Assembly: GCF_003072625.1 (NCBI RefSeq)
Contig: NZ_CP027805.1
Coordinates: 1,945,501 to 2,009,500 of the forward strand
Source of the DNA: Limosilactobacillus reuteri
GTDB taxonomy: Bacteria > Bacillota > Bacilli > Lactobacillales > Lactobacillaceae
Length of the DNA: 64,000 nucleotides
Direction: 5' to 3'
Within the stretch, counting starts at the first letter, position 1, and every line of letters begins with the position of its first letter. Of this stretch, positions 55,188 to 64,000 are shown in pieces. A model generated the notes under the pieces. The model saw only the letters and a list, made by a program, of their open reading frames with translations. It made no database searches and was not told the DNA's origin. The position numbers and the translations under genes are program-made.

Positions 55188-55721
55188 ATGGTCAAATATA
55201 AATCAGAATTGAAGGCACAGATTGTCCATGAATACCTGTCAACTTCACAAAGTGCTTATGATTTAAGCAAAAAGTATCAGATTAATAGACGAGAAATAGC
55301 TAAGTGGGTTCAGCGATACCGTTTGAATGGGATTAATGGCCTTAAACGTCGTCGTCAGAAGCGAACCTTTACCACCGACTTCAAGTTAAATGTGATAGAC
55401 TACTATCAAACTCATGAGGATTCAATGGCCGAAGTAGCGGCTCGTTTTGATATCTTAGCGGCACAGGTCTCTGCTTGGCGCACACAATTTAAACGAGACG
55501 GGATTACAGCTTTGAAGCCTCACCCGAAAGGTAGGCCGTCAAAAGTGAAACGTACTAAAAAACAAATCCGCCAGCTCGCCAATAAGAGTGAAGTGGAACA
55601 ATTAAAGGAAGAATTAGCGAAGAAGAACCAAGAACTCTATAACACCAAGTTGGAGCGTGATCTCTTAAAAAAATCGCTGTCCCTGTTCGGACCCTCAAAG
55701 CCCGGAAGAAAACCCAAATAG
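55188..55721 (+). CDS. IS3 family OrfA
   Basis: 177 residues from ATG 55188: two helix-turn-helix units (KAQIVHEYLSTSQSAYDLSKKYQINRREIAKWV and NVIDYYQTHEDSMAEVAARF) and a C-terminal leucine-rich coiled coil (VEQLKEELAKKNQELYNTKLERDLLKKSL). The run A AAA AAA at 55667-55673 is a classic -1 slippery heptamer, giving the OrfAB fusion transposase. Confidence 0.9.
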   Translation: MVKYKSELKAQIVHEYLSTSQSAYDLSKKYQINRREIAKWVQRYRLNGINGLKRRRQKRTFTTDFKLNVIDYYQTHEDSMAEVAARFDILAAQVSAWRTQFKRDGITALKPHPKGRPSKVKRTKKQIRQLANKSEVEQLKEELAKKNQELYNTKLERDLLKKSLSLFGPSKPGRKPK

Positions 55722-56617
55722 TGGATCAGATCAGGGACGATCAATCATCACTACCCAAGAAGCAGCGTTATAAGATTGGTGACCTTCTTAAAGCCATTGA
55801 ACTTCCCAAGGCTACTTATCACGATGAGCGGAAACGAATAGCTAACCACCATGATAAATATACTGAAGTTAAGCAAGTGATTCTTCAAATTGCTCAACAG
55901 TTTCAGATTCGTGGGCGTTGGACTGCGGGCTATCGCCGCATTCAAGCCGCTTTAGATAAACTTAACTTACACTTGTCGGGTGACACGATTCGGAAGTTAA
56001 TGCGTGAATTGGACGTCCAGGTAGGCCTATATAACTGCCATCGGAATGGTAAATATTCATCTTATCATGGCACCGTTGGTAAGGTTTCAGATAATAAATT
56101 AAAGCAAGAATTCAATGAAAAACAACCTTATCGGGTTATTCATACTGACGTAACGCAGGTTCGCTTAGCTAACCATCAATGGGCTTACATCTCAGTGATG
56201 ATTGACGAAGCGAGTCAAGAGATCCTGGCTTTCCAGATTAGTACTAGTCCCAATAAAGACTTAATTATGCGAACTATAAAAGAATTAGTTAACAATTTAC
56301 CTGATGATGCGCAACCAATTATCCATTCAGATCAAGGTTGGCATTACCAGTTAGCTTACTATACCCAAAAACTAGCGGATCTTCAGTTTATTCAAAGCAT
56401 GTCCCGCAAAGGGAATTGCTTAGATAACGCTCCCGTAGAAAGTTTCTTTCACTTATTTAAGACTGAATTACTAGCTGGCTTTCCACCATGCAAGGACATT
56501 ATTGAGTTAACTAAACTTTCATACGATTATGTTCAATACTTTAATCATGTTAGGACAACCTTAAAAACGAAAGGCATGACCCCAATTGAATACCGAAATC
56601 ATGCCTTAGCAGCTTAA
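55673..56617 (+). CDS. IS3 family OrfB (integrase core, made by -1 frameshift)
   Basis: After slippage at 55673 the frame reads through to 56617; 298 residues follow if counted from GTG 55721. DDE core: the Asp in VIHTDVTQV, the Asp in IIHSDQGWHYQ, and the Glu in NAPVESFFHLFKTEL. It is intact, so the element may be active. Confidence 0.9.
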   Translation: MAVPVRTLKARKKTQIVDQIRDDQSSLPKKQRYKIGDLLKAIELPKATYHDERKRIANHHDKYTEVKQVILQIAQQFQIRGRWTAGYRRIQAALDKLNLHLSGDTIRKLMRELDVQVGLYNCHRNGKYSSYHGTVGKVSDNKLKQEFNEKQPYRVIHTDVTQVRLANHQWAYISVMIDEASQEILAFQISTSPNKDLIMRTIKELVNNLPDDAQPIIHSDQGWHYQLAYYTQKLADLQFIQSMSRKGNCLDNAPVESFFHLFKTELLAGFPPCKDIIELTKLSYDYVQYFNHVRTTLKTKGMTPIEYRNHALAA

Positions 56618-56892
56618 TAATTTAATTTTGTCTAACTTTTGTGTTGCACTTTATTGTTACAAAGACATTTGCCATATATCACTTATTTAAAATTCAATAT
56701 TCATTCTTTTAATAAGCCGGCAAATCACTGGATAGATATCACGCTTGCGCAGTGGCAACGGAGAATCGCCATTTTCAACATTGAAATGATTGTCGGCAAA
56801 ATTGAAGATACTAATCAGGTTGCATTAGTAAATCAACTAAATATCCCTTTCCGTCAAGGTTATGCTTACGGTCATCCAGAAACTTTAAAAAA

Positions 56893-56937
56893 TAAATAAG
56901 CGAAGTTGGTTTTTAACCAGCCTCGCTTATTTATTTT
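56893..56937. terminator. Terminator between the EAL remnant and the amidotransferase gene
   Basis: AATAAGCGA and TCGCTTATT with an inner TTGG/CCAG stem, T-rich on both sides. Confidence 0.72.
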
Positions 56938-56971
56938 AGAAATATATTCGTATTAACAATAAGTTTGCGCG

Positions 56972-57625
56972 TTAGCTATTTGCGATAAAATCCAATAACC
57001 GATACATAACTCGCTTATTTTCAGCCGGAACACCTTGCTGAATGATTTCTTTTCCATTTTGGTGAAGATCATTATGGTCTAATGGATATTGATCATCATT
57101 TACAGCAATCTCGCGAACATTATCTGCTGTCGGCTCAAAGTGGAATTGAAGTCCAATAACACTACCATTCATAACAAAACCTTGATTTTTAACTAAGTCA
57201 CTACTAAATAATAAGTCTGCTTGAGCTGGAACTTCAAACATCTCTTCATGCCAATGCAGAGCGGTTAATTTTGGAGGAATATCAGAAATTAGATCGCTTT
57301 TTAAATACACCGGTGCCCAACCAACTTCTTTATGTGGTGCCTTCTTTACGGCATAACCGAGTGTCTTAGCGATCTGTTGGGCTCCATAACACGCACCAAA
57401 AATTGGCTTACGAGCATCCAATAGTTGCCGAATTAAAACTCGCTCTTGCTTAATCCACGTTAAGTCGTCATTAGGGCTCATGGGACCGCCAGTCTCATCA
57501 GCAGTCGGCAAATTACCAAACTGATAGGGATGATAAACGTACATCTCATGTCCGCGGTCCTGTGACCATTCTTGAATTGTTCCTGGTCCTTCATTTGGCG
57601 TGTGTTGCAAAACATTGATTCTCAT
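56972..57625 (-). CDS. Class I glutamine amidotransferase-like protein
   Basis: 217 residues. The nucleophile Cys is in FGACYGAQQIA and the His/Glu of the triad in GLQFHFEPT. These resemble the GMP-synthase glutaminase domain but have no synthetase domain. The partner is unknown; stand-alone members hydrolyse gamma-glutamyl bonds. Confidence 0.86.
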   Translation of the reverse strand: MRINVLQHTPNEGPGTIQEWSQDRGHEMYVYHPYQFGNLPTADETGGPMSPNDDLTWIKQERVLIRQLLDARKPIFGACYGAQQIAKTLGYAVKKAPHKEVGWAPVYLKSDLISDIPPKLTALHWHEEMFEVPAQADLLFSSDLVKNQGFVMNGSVIGLQFHFEPTADNVREIAVNDDQYPLDHNDLHQNGKEIIQQGVPAENKRVMYRLLDFIANS

Positions 57626-57726
57626 CGAATATCCTTTCCGTCGACGGCAATGTTGTGCTAGGTATCGCCTGCATGTACCTAAGATATTATTGTTATAACA
57701 TCAAATCATGAGATTAACAATAATTT

Positions 57727-58089
57727 TTATTCCCAATATTCTTCATATTTTCGTGATGCTCCGGTTGCAGCATCAACGTCTGCTTCACCATTATCTTCAC
57801 GGCGAAAAATAAAAACTGGCTCTTCAGTCTCTTGCTGATAATCAACAGTAACAACTAGTCCTGAGAAGAACCAAGCATCCGCAAAGTTAACATGGTAATT
57901 AATACCATCTTTGGTTATGACGATTGTTGCCCCATCGAGCGTCGATTCAGGTTCATACCCTTGCTTAGGACCATGTTTAACATTGTGTGGTTGAATCGTT
58001 TTACCATAAAGCTTTATCCCGTTTCCACTAACCAGGTTAAATTTTTGTTGGAACCATTTACTAGCAGTATCAGTAATAATTAATTGCAT
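57727..58089 (-). CDS. HesB/IscA-fold protein without cluster Cys
   Basis: 120 residues from ATG 58089 (AAGGAGTG upstream). Starts MQLIITDTASKWFQQKFNLVSGNGIKLYGK, as in the Fe-S biosynthesis (PF01521-like) family, and has the FIFRREDNGEADVDAATGASRKY ending common in lactobacilli. No Cys is present, so it cannot hold an Fe-S cluster as A-type carriers do. The function is unknown. Confidence 0.72.
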   Translation of the reverse strand: MQLIITDTASKWFQQKFNLVSGNGIKLYGKTIQPHNVKHGPKQGYEPESTLDGATIVITKDGINYHVNFADAWFFSGLVVTVDYQQETEEPVFIFRREDNGEADVDAATGASRKYEEYWE

Positions 58090-58161
58090 TTCAATCACTC
58101 CTTGGATGTTAATAATTGTTTTAATTATAAATTGATCCATAAACAAAGACTAGTGAGACCT

Positions 58162-59040
58162 TTATTTTTCGTCATCTTGAACCATCTTTAAACTGGATCC
58201 AAAAATTTGTTCAATCGTAACCGGATCACGGTGGTCAAAGAATTGACTTTCATTCTTGTCAAGACTGGCCATCTTCTTTATATCATCATCAGAAAGTTCA
58301 AAATCAAAGACATTGATATTTTCTTCCATCCGATTCTTATGAACTGACTTAGGAATGACAGTAATGCCACGTTGTAAGAGCCAGCGAAGAATTACTTGAC
58401 CATTGCTCTTACCATATTTAGCAGCAATCTCAGCAATTGTTTCGTTGGTGAAGATATCATGCTTACCTTCCGCAAATGGTGCCCATGCTTCAACACGAAT
58501 ATCTTCACTTTGCGCAAACCTAACTTCTTGGGCTTGTTGATACCAAGGGTTAACTTCGATTTGGTTGACTGCTGGCTTAACAGGCATTGTTAATTCAAGG
58601 TCCTTTAATTGATCAGCGTAGAAGTTCGATACACCGATTGTGCGAATCTTACCTTCCTTTTGTGCTTCTTGTAATGCTCGCCAGGCACCCATTGCATCGC
58701 CATATGGCTGGTGGAGAAGGTAAAGATCCATGTAACCAAGGCCAAGTTTTTGCAGTGAAGCATCAATCCCCGCTTTAGCCCGCTTATAGTTAAAGTCAGA
58801 TACCCATAACTTAGAAGTTACAAAGATATCTTCACGGTTTACGCTACTATTCTTAATTGCCTTTCCAACTGCTTCTTCATTTTGGTAAGCAGCAGCAGTA
58901 TCAATTAAATGGTAACCGACTTCAAGGGCATCGGTAACTGCTTGTTCAGCTTGACTTAAGTCTGGAACTTGGAATACCCCAAATCCAAGGGTTGGCATTT
59001 CTACCCCGTTATTTAGTTTTACTGTTGGTACGTTTGTCAT
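58162..59040 (-). CDS. Aldo/keto reductase (AKR5-like)
   Basis: 292 residues with the tetrad: Asp in HLIDTAAAY, Tyr in the same stretch, Lys in FVTSKLWV, His in DLYLLHQP; NADPH site IPKSVHKNRMEEN. It reduces small aldehydes or ketones such as diketogluconate or methylglyoxal; the substrate is not fixed. It is divergent from the LysR gene at 59161, its likely regulator. Confidence 0.92.
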   Translation of the reverse strand: MTNVPTVKLNNGVEMPTLGFGVFQVPDLSQAEQAVTDALEVGYHLIDTAAAYQNEEAVGKAIKNSSVNREDIFVTSKLWVSDFNYKRAKAGIDASLQKLGLGYMDLYLLHQPYGDAMGAWRALQEAQKEGKIRTIGVSNFYADQLKDLELTMPVKPAVNQIEVNPWYQQAQEVRFAQSEDIRVEAWAPFAEGKHDIFTNETIAEIAAKYGKSNGQVILRWLLQRGITVIPKSVHKNRMEENINVFDFELSDDDIKKMASLDKNESQFFDHRDPVTIEQIFGSSLKMVQDDEK

Positions 59041-59512
59041 AATAATTCTTCCTTTCCGTAATTAATTGTTGTCTATATATTAATTACTAATTTACGAATT
59101 GAAAATTACTACCTTTACATGGTAGTATACAATTAATGCATACTGCTAAGGAGTGGTCTAATGATCGACAATTACCTGCTTGAAGAATTAGTAACCTTCG
59201 CCAACGAAAAAACACTTGCTAAAACTGCTGAAAAACTTAACGTTACCCAGCCAACCGTTACACGCGGAATGCAAAAATTAGAAGACGATCTTGGGATTCA
59301 ATTATTTAACCGCCAACCAAATCGAATTGTCCTCACTGATACCGGAAAACTAGCTGCTGAAAAAGCTACTGAGGTTCTCGCCGTTAACCGCAATTTTGTT
59401 CAGCAGCTTCAAAATTATGCTGCGCGACAATCCGTAATTAAAATTGGCTATAATGCCCTCTGAGTATACAGATGAAATAGAAAATTCATCTTATACTCGG
59501 AGGGCTTTTTCT

Positions 59513-60226
59513 ATGGGAAGAAAATCTAAATACTCAGCAGAGGAAAAACTCTTAATCCTCAATGAAGTTTTACGAAATGGAATCCATAAGGTAATAACTA
59601 AGTACAAGATTAGCCAAAAAACTATCAGGCGGTGGAGTCTTCTATACAAGTATCAGGGAATGCCAGGACTTCAAACAAGTCATCATAATCAAAGCTACTC
59701 TAAAGAATTTAAAAACTCATTGGTTGAACAATATCAACAAACAGATGAGGCATTAGATTTATTTGCGATAAAACACGGTTTACGATCTCAAAGGCAACTA
59801 GAACAATGGATTATCCGGTATAATGAATCTAACTTAAAGGCCTATACGCCAAGAAAGCGAGATTCAAAAATGAGTGGACGAAAGACTGACTTTGAAGAAC
59901 GACTTACTATCATTGAAGAGTTGATTAAGCATGATGTGAACTACAATTGGGCAGTTGAAAAGTACCATATTAGTTACCAACAAGTTTATGGCTGGTATCA
60001 AAAGTATCGCAAAAGCGGTAATGACCCAGAATCACTTCGTGATCGCCGAGGCAAAGCTAAGCCAGAAGAGAAGTGGACGGAAGTTGACCGACTCAAGGCA
60101 GAAAATCGCTTATTAAGGGCTCAGCTAGAAAAGCAAGAGATGGAGATTGCGTTCGCAAAAAAATTAACAGAAATACGCAATCGGGAGGTGGAAAAGGACT
60201 CCGGTACCAAGCCATCAAAGAACTAA
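59513..60226 (+). CDS. IS3 family OrfA
   Basis: 237 residues from ATG 59513 (CGGAGGG upstream). It has helix-turn-helix repeats (SAEEKLLILNEVLRNGIHKVITKYKISQKTIRRW and DFEERLTIIEELIKHDVNYNWAVEKYHISYQQVYGW) and a coiled coil (DRLKAENRLLRAQLEKQEMEIAF). A AAA AAA at 60157-60163 is the expected -1 slippery site for an OrfAB fusion. Confidence 0.9.
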   Translation: MGRKSKYSAEEKLLILNEVLRNGIHKVITKYKISQKTIRRWSLLYKYQGMPGLQTSHHNQSYSKEFKNSLVEQYQQTDEALDLFAIKHGLRSQRQLEQWIIRYNESNLKAYTPRKRDSKMSGRKTDFEERLTIIEELIKHDVNYNWAVEKYHISYQQVYGWYQKYRKSGNDPESLRDRRGKAKPEEKWTEVDRLKAENRLLRAQLEKQEMEIAFAKKLTEIRNREVEKDSGTKPSKN

Positions 60227-61074
60227 ATCAAGAAAATGGATGGTCAATTAGCCAGTTGTGTAAAATAGCTGATTCTTCGCGAGATGGTTATTACAAATGG
60301 CTCAATCGAAAGCCAAGTCGATATCATAATGAGCAAGCAGAGTTACTTGAAGCGATTGTAGAGTTAGAAGAAGAACATAATTGGACGCTGGGATATTTAG
60401 CGATGACTACACAGTTAAGCTTTGAAAACCGTTTAAGCTTTACCGCTGGATTAAAACGAATAACTAATTGCATGCGTAAGCATGGAATTAGAGCAAATAT
60501 TAGGAAGAAGAAGCGCAATCGAATTCAACGCCATGAAGAATACATCAATGACAACTTATTGCAGGGACAATTCGACCGTGAAACTAAAAATGAAGTGTGG
60601 GTTACCGACACAACGGAAGTTGCCTACGGCGAACACACACTTCATAAAGTACGAGTACACGTTATTTTAGATTTATATGGTCGTTACGCTTTAAGCTACA
60701 ATATTTCAGACACAGAAACTTCATCAGCAGTAATTGAAACCTTTAATCGTGCTTTTACGGTTGAACCTGATGCGCAACCAATGGTCCATACTGACCGCGG
60801 ATCAGCTTACTGCTCAAGTATGTTCAACGACTACTTAGCCTCTAAAAATTGTATTCATAGTATGTCACACCCCGGTCATCCTTGGGAAAACTCCCCCATA
60901 AAGCGTTGGTGGAATGACTTCAAGCTAATCTGGATTAACAAACATAATCGTCCTAAGACGCTAGCAGAGCTAGAACAGCTCGTCAAAGGAGCCATTGAAT
61001 ACTTTAATACCAAACGCGCTTACACAAGCAAAAACGGCTTGACCGCGGAACAATTCCGCAATCAAGCCTCCTAA
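60163..61074 (+). CDS. IS3 family OrfB (integrase core, made by -1 frameshift)
   Basis: Open from the slippery site through SGGGKGLRYQAIKELNQENGWSISQLCKIADSS to the stop at 61074; 272 residues if started at 60256. DDE core: Asp in VWVTDTTEV, Asp in MVHTDRGSAYCS, and a Glu-to-Lys-like change at SPIKRWWNDFK, where many IS3 proteins have a Glu in the third position; activity is therefore uncertain. Confidence 0.85.
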   Translation: MNRNTQSGGGKGLRYQAIKELNQENGWSISQLCKIADSSRDGYYKWLNRKPSRYHNEQAELLEAIVELEEEHNWTLGYLAMTTQLSFENRLSFTAGLKRITNCMRKHGIRANIRKKKRNRIQRHEEYINDNLLQGQFDRETKNEVWVTDTTEVAYGEHTLHKVRVHVILDLYGRYALSYNISDTETSSAVIETFNRAFTVEPDAQPMVHTDRGSAYCSSMFNDYLASKNCIHSMSHPGHPWENSPIKRWWNDFKLIWINKHNRPKTLAELEQLVKGAIEYFNTKRAYTSKNGLTAEQFRNQAS

Positions 61075-61708
61075 AATTTTTATCTATTTGATCTGTATAC
61101 TTGACGGGACATAGTGCCATTGCATCAATTGCTCCTGGACCGTTAATTCTTCTTCACACAAAAAATGCATCTTTCTCTACACAAATTTCGATTGATGAGC
61201 AGTTTATTACTCCTGAACAAATTACCACTTCACTTTTAAATAATGAAAATTCAATAATTATCATCGACCAAGAGATTCAAACTGATCAAATTGAATCTCG
61301 TTATTTAGGTACTGAAAACCTCTATGTTAATCTTGATAAATTTATGTATCTTGCTAATTCGCAACAGGTTTCTTTTAAGGATCTAGCCGGATTAAGTTTT
61401 GTTGTTTTGAATGATATCGGACCGTGGAAAGAAATTATCCAAAAACATATTCCAAATGCTAAATTTTTATATCAAGAAGAATGGGCCGCGCTTACTGAAA
61501 TCACAAAATATTCCAGTTTCCCATACTTTAGCACTAATATAACAACAGTTAATCCACGACAACGTACTTCAGACGACAATCGTGTCAGACTTCCCATTAC
61601 TGACGAAGCTGCAACAATGACATTTTATGCTAACTATCTTAAGAAACAAAAAAGTTCCTTAACGCCCCTACTTAATGAGATTAGCCAAAATTGGCCCAAT
61701 TTAAGTTA

Positions 61709-62770
61709 CCCGAAATGTCAATTTAAGTTAGAAAGAAAATAGTTGCTCATCAGTGACGTAAGACATGAATACTTCATATGGAGTTCGATAGCCTAGTGAT
61801 TTACGGGGCAGGTTATTTCGCTTACTCATCAGTTGGGTTACCAATTCATCAGGAAGATTGCGGAAATCTAGCTGTTTCGTTAAGCCATCCCGGCGTAAAA
61901 GACCGTTGTTGTTTTCGTTCAGCCCTCGTTGATTGGGAGCACCAACCTCGGCAAAGTAAGTGTGAAGGTCAAATTGATTGGCAATCTCGCGCCAGCCGGC
62001 GAATTCTTTTCCGTTGTCAAAGGTAATCGATTTGAAGAAGTACCGCGGGAATTTCCGAAGCCACTGACTTAAGTGTTGGTTAATCGCATCAGCCGTCTTT
62101 TCGTGCACATTGAGTACAATTTCGACCTTCGATTGGCGTTCGGTCAGGGTCATTACCGCCCCTTGGTGCTTTTTGCCTTGGACGGTATCAGCTTCAAGGT
62201 GCCCAAATTCAGTGGCATAGTGTGGAAAGTCCTTGGCACGCTCGTGAATACTTCGCCCCAATGGCCAGCCTTCCCGCGGCGCTCGACATAGCCATTCGGG
62301 TGCCGCTTACCTGGAACGGACATCGAAGCCGAACTGGCCACGTTCAAACATCCGGTAAAGAGTTCGCCGGTTACAACTAATTGGGCGCTCAGCGCGCCCA
62401 ATAATGGTATCAGGCGTCCACCCCTGGGCAATTTTGTCGTTGATATAAGTGAGTTCAGCCAGTGACAACTGAGTACGTTTTCGGCCACAACGTTGCTTAT
62501 TGCGCATATAGTGATCCTGATAATCAGCAATTGAGGCACCGGTTTCCAGGTAACGATAAACGCGATAAACGGTTTCGGCGCAACGGTTGATCATTTGGGC
62601 CACTCGGTACGCTTTAAGCTTTTGCACGAAAGAATGGGCGATGATTGTCAGCTCGTTTGTGGTAAGATGGGTGTAAGTCATTTGTGGTTTCCTTTCTTTT
62701 GTTTAGGGGGTATTCAAAAGTCTACCACAAATGGCTTTTCTATTTTTCTAACTTAATTTTACAAACGGCG
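61709..62770 (-). mobile_element. IS30 element (frameshifted type), copy at the LysR stop codon
   Basis: 1062 bp, flanked by TTA direct repeats (61706-61708, 62771-62773). It lacks the 12-bp duplication of the 23268 copy but shares its transposase frameshifts. Confidence 0.93.
61728..62681 (-). pseudogene. IS30 transposase with the same two frameshifts
   Basis: Nearly identical to 23368-24321, including the +1 and -1 shifts about 60 bases apart; one visible difference is CGG for TGG in the shifted segment (GKRHPNG against GKWHPNG). Confidence 0.88.
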
Positions 62771-62849
62771 TTAAATTATAGGCGTTTAACTTGTTTCAAT
62801 GAAAATCCCTATTTAAAATATTAATAAAAATGAATCATGGTGACTAAAA

Positions 62850-63839
62850 ATGACGAAAAAATTATTACTTCTTTCAACCGGTGGAACTATTGCCTCGGTT
62901 GTTTCCGATGAAGGACTAGCTCCAGGCGAATCTGGTGAAGAATTAATTAAAATGCTTGGTCGGCTGGAATACGACATTACTGTTCGTGACATTCTCGAAT
63001 TAGATTCATCTAACATCCAGCCAGAAGAATGGAAAATTATTGCTGAGTCTATCTATGACCATCGTAATGACTATGACGGGATAGTCGTTTCACACGGTAC
63101 AGACACGATGGCTTATACTGCCTCAATGCTAACTTTCATGCTTCAACATATCGACATCCCCGTAGTATTAACCGGTAGTCAAGTGCCAATGAATGTGATC
63201 CTTAGTGATGCTCCTGATAACTTACGACTTGCCTTTGCGGCCGCTGCTAACTGCGAACCAGGAGTCTATATTGCTTTTAATCGTAAAGTAATGCGTGGCT
63301 GTCGAAGTGTTAAAGTGCGGACAACCGCCTTTGATGCCTTCGAAAGCGTAAATGTTCCGCCAGTAGGAGAAGTTACTTCAGATGGCTTTTCCATCAGAGA
63401 TCACCGACATCCCCAACCTGGTAAAAGTCAATTAAATACTAAGATCGACACCCATGTTTCACTCGTAAAGCTTTTCCCTGGATTTGACCCTGCCTTGCTC
63501 CATGCGATGACTAAAAACGGTTGTCATGGAATTGTGATTGAAGCGTATGGTCTCGGAGGAATGACCTCTATTCGCCGGAATATGGTCGCCGCGGTTGGTG
63601 AATTAATTCGGAACGGTATCCCGATTATTACTTCCAGTCAGTGTCTTTATGAACGAAGCGACCTAACAAAATACGAGGTCGGACGACTTGCACTTCTAGA
63701 AGGAGCAATCAGTGCCCGTGACATGACTTCTGAAAGTGCCATCACTAAATTAATGTGGGGTCTTGGTCAAGGGATGGATGTTAAAGAAATTGCAGACTTC
63801 TTCAATACCGATGTTGCTGGTGAAGTAACTTTAGATTAA
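62850..63839 (+). CDS. ansA: L-asparaginase (type I-like)
   Basis: 329 residues. The nucleophilic Thr is in STGGTIASV, the second catalytic Thr-Asp in SHGTDTMAYTA, and a Lys is expected further on. It deaminates Asn to Asp and is cytoplasmic (no signal peptide). It was 76 bp downstream of the LysR gene before the IS30 arrived, so its promoter context may have changed. Terminator at 63843. Confidence 0.92.
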   Translation: MTKKLLLLSTGGTIASVVSDEGLAPGESGEELIKMLGRLEYDITVRDILELDSSNIQPEEWKIIAESIYDHRNDYDGIVVSHGTDTMAYTASMLTFMLQHIDIPVVLTGSQVPMNVILSDAPDNLRLAFAAAANCEPGVYIAFNRKVMRGCRSVKVRTTAFDAFESVNVPPVGEVTSDGFSIRDHRHPQPGKSQLNTKIDTHVSLVKLFPGFDPALLHAMTKNGCHGIVIEAYGLGGMTSIRRNMVAAVGELIRNGIPIITSSQCLYERSDLTKYEVGRLALLEGAISARDMTSESAITKLMWGLGQGMDVKEIADFFNTDVAGEVTLD

Positions 63840-63842
63840 ACG

Positions 63843-63890
63843 AATAAGAGACAGGATGAAAATTTTGTTTTTCACCTGCCTCTTATTTTT
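63843..63890. terminator. Terminator of the asparaginase gene
   Basis: AATAAGAG and CAGG pair with CCTG and CTCTTATT, followed by TTTT; also usable by the convergent partial gene. Confidence 0.75.
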
Positions 63891-63898
63891 TACGTCAA

Positions 63899-64000
63899 TT
63901 AAAACCAACTACGAACCCAGTTAACAAATCGTGTCCACCAAGATTGTGCTTGCTGCTTAACTGCCTGCCCATCTTGAGAATTCAAGAATTTTTTAGCTTT
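63899..64000 (-). CDS. Partial gene, C-terminal 33 residues
   Basis: Minus-strand open frame running off the right edge, ending with the Trp-rich QSWWTRFVNWVRSWF and TAA. The aromatic, basic tail could be membrane-associated. No family assignment is possible. Confidence 0.5.
   Translation of the reverse strand, partial: KAKKFLNSQDGQAVKQQAQSWWTRFVNWVRSWF

Larger units (their letters stand above)
55132..56653 (+). mobile_element. IS3 family element (IS150 group)
   Basis: 1522 bp, ends TGAAGTGCC and GTTGCACTTTA (rc TAAAGTGCAAC), with TTG direct repeats (55129-55131, 56654-56656). It carries orfA and orfB with a -1 frameshift site. Confidence 0.9.
55030..56899 (+). pseudogene. Second EAL-like gene, 5'-truncated and split by IS3
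   Basis: 55030-55131 (EILHILRKLKQLQIKVTIENVGSSKKAYSL) joins 56657-56899 (LQRHLPYITYLKFNIHSF, IFNIEMIVGKIEDTNQVALVNQL, RQGYAYGHPETLKNK) in frame when the IS3 and one TTG are removed. The pattern is the C-terminal half of an EAL domain with a degenerate DDFG (ENVG). The N-terminal half is absent. Confidence 0.75.
59458..61115 (+). mobile_element. IS3 family element inside the LysR gene
   Basis: About 1.66 kb. Flanking GCC (59455-59457, 61116-61118) is the only repeat consistent with restoring the LysR frame. The ends share GTATACAGAT but at unequal distances from the borders, so the exact termini are uncertain by several bases. Confidence 0.8.
59161..61742 (+). pseudogene. LysR family regulator, split by IS3 and capped by IS30
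   Basis: N-terminal winged helix (LLEELVTFANEKTLAKTAEKLNVTQPTVTRGMQKLEDDLGIQLFNR) ends at codon 99 (59457); the sensor domain resumes at 61119 (IASIAPGPLILLH). Removing the IS3 restores a 295-residue frame. The original stop was TAA, made by 61707-61708 and the A at 62774; IS30 insertion there adds several codons to 61742. The regulator is non-functional. Confidence 0.9.

Overview
The window reads as chromosomal DNA of a heterofermentative lactic acid bacterium, most likely Limosilactobacillus (Lactobacillus) reuteri or a close relative. The pointers are AT-rich DNA, strong GGAGG ribosome-binding sites, five T-box leaders, PepN/PepC-type peptidases, an Asn T-box asnA-asnS operon, a secreted LysM glucosaminidase with a KxYKxGKxW-type signal, and an ISLre2-type element. 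The species is an inference from gene content and protein style, not from a marker gene. There is no rRNA, tRNA, CRISPR array or prophage module.

Layout. 0-5.4 kb: nested ISLre2/IS30 remnants, a cell-wall pair (an L,D-transpeptidase and a catalytically dead relative), an IS110 element, an IS30 element inside a hairpin, and nnrE. 5.4-13.9 kb: MarR-like gene, hisS with its T-box, an MFS transporter, small genes, a LacI-type repressor, a LysM glucosaminidase, and an ArsR gene between 16-bp inverted repeats. 14-20.2 kb: a second type of IS110 and a TetR-controlled ABC (MacB/LolD-like) operon with two palindromic operators. 20.3-25.5 kb: a group IIC-like intron seated just after the terminator of an alcohol dehydrogenase gene, the dehydrogenase itself split by IS30, and a second IS30. 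25.5-36.8 kb: mntH, a Ser/Gln-rich membrane protein, an unusual thrS with its T-box, a 44-residue small protein, a broken second IS110 copy, a panE-like gene and a metE-like gene each with a T-box, and another IS30. 36.8-45.5 kb: three cytochrome-b5-like genes in a row (one broken), a GNAT gene behind an attenuator-like leader, HxlR regulators with redox genes, two multi-pass membrane proteins, a PepC-type peptidase. 45.6-56.9 kb: intact-ended ISLre2, pepN, an ECF folate-type S component fused to a GNAT domain behind a structured leader, asnA-asnS, and a wrecked c-di-GMP locus split by IS3. 57-64 kb: glutamine amidotransferase, Fe-S-fold protein, aldo/keto reductase, a LysR gene split by IS3 with IS30 in its stop codon, and an asparaginase.

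How it works together. Much of the window concerns amino-acid supply: T-boxes sensing His, Thr, probably Ile, Met and Asn uncharged tRNAs; peptidases; asparagine synthesis and breakdown. About a dozen mobile elements have broken at least four resident genes: the dehydrogenase, the LysR gene, the second EAL gene, and (by other events) the GGDEF gene and an NmrA-like gene. Several insertions can be read to the base because target duplications survive: CCT, TTA (twice), ATCA, TTG and AAATTAGG. The most unusual items are the folT-GNAT fusion with its pseudoknot-like leader, a ThrRS without TGS domain or editing residues, a dead L,D-transpeptidase paralogue beside an active one, a covarying hairpin in the IS110 units, and the attenuator-like leader of the GNAT gene.
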